Positions 15,518-17,331 of a stretch of 17,331 nucleotides of DNA are shown piece by piece. This DNA comes from an uncultured Bacilli bacterium. GTDB taxonomy: Bacteria; Bacillota_I; Bacilli_A; RF39; UBA660. The stretch is from positions 1 to 17,331 of the forward strand of contig CAJTXV010000033.1 in NCBI GenBank assembly GCA_910584255.1, given 5' to 3'. The notes under the pieces were generated by a model, which was given only the letters and a program-made list of their open reading frames with translations, did not search any database and had not been told where the DNA came from. Position 1 is the first letter of the stretch. Each line of letters starts with the position of its first letter. The position numbers and the translations under genes were made by a program.

Positions 15518-15617
15518 AGATCATTTTTAAGCTAATTATTTTATTTCTTCTGAATTTAGAAAGGATAGATAACTAAGTGTTAAAAAGGTCCATATTTAAA
15601 AAGAAGGAGGAAATAGA

Positions 15618-15809
15618 ATGTCAGAATATCAAGATAAGACAATCACTTGTGTAGATTGTGGAGAAGAATTTGTTTTTACAGCAAGGGATCAAGAGTTTTA
15701 TGCAGAAAAAGGGTTTAATAATGAACCAAAAAGATGTAAAGCTTGCCGTGATAAGAAAAAAGCTGAAAGAAATGAAAAATTTTCAAATGAGAATCATAAA
15801 GAGGACTAA
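15618..15809 (+). CDS. Small zinc-ribbon domain protein
   Basis: This 63-aa protein has two CxxC knuckles, CVDCGEEF (residues 11-18) and CKACRDKKK (41-49). They are separated by a segment containing FTARDQEFYAEKGF, the pattern of the 'probable zinc-ribbon' family (zf-trcl type) common in Bacillota. The basic tail may contact nucleic acid. The function of the family is not established. The ribosome binding site GAAGGAGGAA is very strong. The gene is transcribed alone, from its own promoter to its own terminator. Confidence 0.93.
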   Translation: MSEYQDKTITCVDCGEEFVFTARDQEFYAEKGFNNEPKRCKACRDKKKAERNEKFSNENHKED

Positions 15810-15826
15810 AAAGTCTTCTTTTTTTT
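15798..15826 (+). terminator. Terminator of the zinc-ribbon gene
   Basis: AAAGAGGACT (15798-15807) pairs with AGTCTTCTTT (15812-15821), 10 bp with one G-U pair, around a 4-base A loop, with Ts to 15826. The stop codon runs into the loop, and the T tract runs straight into the -35 box of the next promoter. Confidence 0.85.
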
Positions 15827-15852
15827 GACAAAAATTTAGGATAAGGTATAAT
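15825..15852 (+). promoter_or_regulatory. Consensus promoter upstream of the nuclease pseudogene
   Basis: TTGACA (15825-15830) and TATAAT (15847-15852) are exact consensus boxes with a 16-base spacer. The predicted start near 15859 leaves about 180 bases before the first recognisable coding segment. It is a strong promoter feeding a broken gene. Confidence 0.8.
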
Positions 15853-16041
15853 GAGTTCAATTAATAGAATATAAGGAGATTGTGTTTAAGGTGTAAATAG
15901 AAGTTAATATGAAGTACTTGGATTGTTGTTTTTTCCTGGTTCGTATACTAGATTTTTTTAATATTTTTGTCCAATATTTTTCTTTTTAGAAATAATATAG
16001 TTAGAAGTAATTAATTTATCTTAATGAAAAGGAGATTCTAT

Positions 16042-16900
16042 ATGGCAAAAGTAAAATGTTTATTAGATTTAGCTATGGATTATGAATATAGCTATAAGCT
16101 GAGTGATAGAAGAGAAGGAGAACCATTTCTAATCGTATCTGATGTGATGTTTCATACGATGTTAAATAATGAGTCAATGAGTCTAGGAAACAATATGTAT
16201 CCTATTTATTATCTTTATTAACTCTCAAAGAACCGAAAGAAAATAGAAGAGCATATTGTATTTATAAAGCAACAATTGGATAAGAATCGTTATCATGACT
16301 CCAATCAAACTGTAGATTTTGTATGTGAATTAGAAGGGGAAGTTTATAATATAGAAATGAATAATAATACAAGTATTTCTTCCCTAGAAAGAAATATTTC
16401 CTATGTTCAGGAATTATATAAATCAAAGATGCAAAGGGGAGGAACCTATAATTATCAAAAGACGATTCAAATTAATTTAAATAATTTTTCCTTTGTGGGA
16501 AATCATGAAACGATTGAAACCTATCAATTAAGAAATGAAAAAGGGGAAGTCTTAACAGATAAAATAAAAATAATATACATATATCTTCCAAGGAAATTTA
16601 GAACAACTAGAAGGCTTCATTGAGGAGGATCAAGTAATGAGTGAATATCGAAAAGATGCACTTGCTGCATCAGAAGATGAGGAAATTATTGGACTTTATG
16701 ATAAAGAACTACATTTAGAAATGTTAAGAAATACTGAATTATATGAGGCAGAACAAAAAGGAATGGAACAGGGAATAGAGCAGGGCATAGAGGAAGAGAA
16801 ATTAAGTATGGTAAAAGCCATGTTAAAGGAAAAGTTAGATATATCTTTAATTTCTAAAATTACAGGATTGTCAATTGAAGAAATCAATCAACTAATTTAA
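16042..16900 (+). pseudogene. Rpn / PD-(D/E)XK nuclease family transposase, broken in three
   Basis: Three segments line up in order with one Rpn-type nuclease/putative transposase, a family very common in gut Bacillota. Segment 1 (16042-16221) starts MAKVKCLLDLAMDYEYSYKL after AAAAGGAGA and ends at TAA 16219-16221. The same frame resumes with KKIEEHIVFIKQQLDKNRY, then VDFVCELEGEVYNIEMNNN (catalytic E...E-x-N segment) and IQINLNNFSF, and ends at 16623. Segment 3 is in the next frame. Its homology starts upstream of its ATG at 16637 (NLEQLEGFIEEDQV), then EYRKDALAASEDEEIIGLYDK and a Glu/Gly/Gln coiled repeat (GMEQGIEQGIEE). So there is one nonsense change near 16219, plus a frameshift with probable loss of some codons near 16590. 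It is very likely non-functional. Confidence 0.85.
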
Positions 16901-16922
16901 AATAGAAGATAGAGGGATGCTT

Positions 16923-16997
16923 ATGAAGAATGTAATGGAAATATCCTTAATCTCGGAGATTATAGAATTAACTATGGGAGAAATTAATAATTTATAA
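16923..16997 (+). pseudogene. Second copy of the nuclease C-terminal tail
   Basis: This 24-codon open frame reads MKNVMEISLISEIIELTMGEINNL. It parallels the last 24 codons of the preceding relic (KEKLDISLISKITGLSIEEINQLI): S-L-I-S, then I-x-x-L-x-x-x-E-I-N-x-L. It is best explained as the 3' remnant of a second copy or a partial tandem duplication. An AGAGGG sequence precedes it, so weak translation is possible, but a separate function is unlikely. Confidence 0.65.
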
Positions 16998-17019
16998 TTT
17001 TTTTACCCCCTAAAAAATT

Positions 17020-17041
17020 AGGACTCGCAAGTCCTTTTTTT
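17020..17041 (+). terminator. Terminator before the second vWA gene
   Basis: AGGACT (17020-17025) pairs perfectly with AGTCCT (17030-17035) around the loop CGCA, followed by a T run to 17041. The next -35 box begins 2 bases later. Confidence 0.85.
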
Positions 17042-17042
17042 C

Positions 17043-17073
17043 TTGACAAAAATGCTGGGGGGAGGGGTATGAT
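17043..17073 (+). promoter_or_regulatory. Promoter of the second vWA gene with a G-rich, over-long spacer
   Basis: TTGACA (17043-17048) and TATGAT (17068-17073) are separated by 19 bases, two more than optimal. The spacer contains the run GGGGGGAGGGG (17057-17067), which is exceptional in this AT-rich sequence. Slippage in the G tract would change the spacing and so promoter strength. Confidence 0.65.
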
Positions 17074-17108
17074 GGAGATAAGATAATATCATATCGGAGG
17101 CATAGACT

Positions 17109-17331
17109 ATGAAAAGAAGAAAAGGAATCAAGAAAAATAGAAAACTCATTCTGTTACTTTTTTCCGTGATGGTATTTAGTATTTTGCGTGGCTTTTTATT
17201 GTCTTCCTATTCAGCCCAAGACTTAGTAAATAGTGTAGAGATTCGTTCTAAGAAATTAAGCTATCAAGAGAATACTCCAGGAAGTTTTAGAGTAACGAAA
17301 AGTGCGAGATGGATAAGTCGTGATCAGGTAA
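17109..17331 (+). CDS. Start of a second vWA-type surface protein (runs off the window)
   Basis: The first 74 codons are present. A basic start (MKRRKGIKKNRK) and a hydrophobic core form a signal peptide with a likely cut after SYSA. The mature start reads VEIRSKKLSYQENTPGSFRV, then TKSARWISRDQ. It aligns with the gene at 1232 (ISFDSELLDYNAKEPGSVHI, then EKSAKWISTNR), including the PGS and KSAxWIS motifs that precede the vWA domain there. A vWA domain just beyond the window is therefore expected but not seen. GGAGG at 17096-17100 sets the start. Confidence 0.85.
   Translation, partial: MKRRKGIKKNRKLILLLFSVMVFSILRGFLLSSYSAQDLVNSVEIRSKKLSYQENTPGSFRVTKSARWISRDQV

Noticed and set aside
16696..16887. 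63-codon minus-strand frame in the nuclease relic
   Set aside because: It is an antisense shadow of the Gly/Glu/Gln repeat of the Rpn-type protein.

Overview
The window is a very AT-rich, Gram-positive-type chromosome segment. Shine-Dalgarno sites are strong (GGAGG-like), -10 boxes are mostly TATAAT-like, and short hairpin-plus-T-tract terminators are frequent. It uses the standard bacterial code: Trp is TGG throughout, and a TGA stop at 14114-14116 lies inside a terminator stem. An oxygen-independent ribonucleotide reductase system indicates anaerobic growth. BspA-type repeat surface proteins, a TasA-like exported protein and a PD-(D/E)XK transposase-nuclease relic fit an uncultured gut Bacillota of the RF39/RFN20 kind. 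That lineage call is inference.

Layout. (1) 30-1089: a minus-strand IS481-type insertion sequence whose transposase has one in-frame TGA. A hairpin would hide its ribosome binding site in read-through RNA. (2) 1163-5621: a secreted von Willebrand A / InlB-B-like / BspA-repeat protein of 1077 aa, then a separately promoted TasA-like secreted protein. (3) 5687-8436: tex and a GNAT acetyltransferase, tightly coupled. (4) 8437-11923: a 380-base A-rich leader, then nrdD, a 57-aa gene, and nrdG. (5) 11962-12792: a divergent folD. (6) 12869-14116: a protein of five helicase-associated-type repeats. (7) 14199-15454: a DUF1003 membrane protein and a membrane-anchored protein of unknown function. (8) 15618-15809: a small zinc-ribbon protein. 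(9) 16042-16997: a decayed Rpn-type nuclease/transposase plus a duplicated tail fragment. (10) 17109 to the window end: the start of a second vWA-type surface protein, paralogous to the one at 1232.

The main discovery is in region 4. The large nrdD product stops right after its zinc-binding cysteines and has no glycyl-radical segment. That segment (RVTGYL, with the radical glycine) is encoded 49 bases downstream as an independent 57-aa gene in another reading frame, with its own strong Shine-Dalgarno site, followed at once by the activase nrdG. The anaerobic reductase therefore appears to be built from two polypeptides, with the radical-carrying domain as a detachable subunit. The small gene is short enough to be missed by routine gene calling.

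A second theme is surface variation. Two paralogous vWA proteins share the same mature N-terminus, and the promoter of the second has a G6-A-G4 run in an over-long 19-base spacer.
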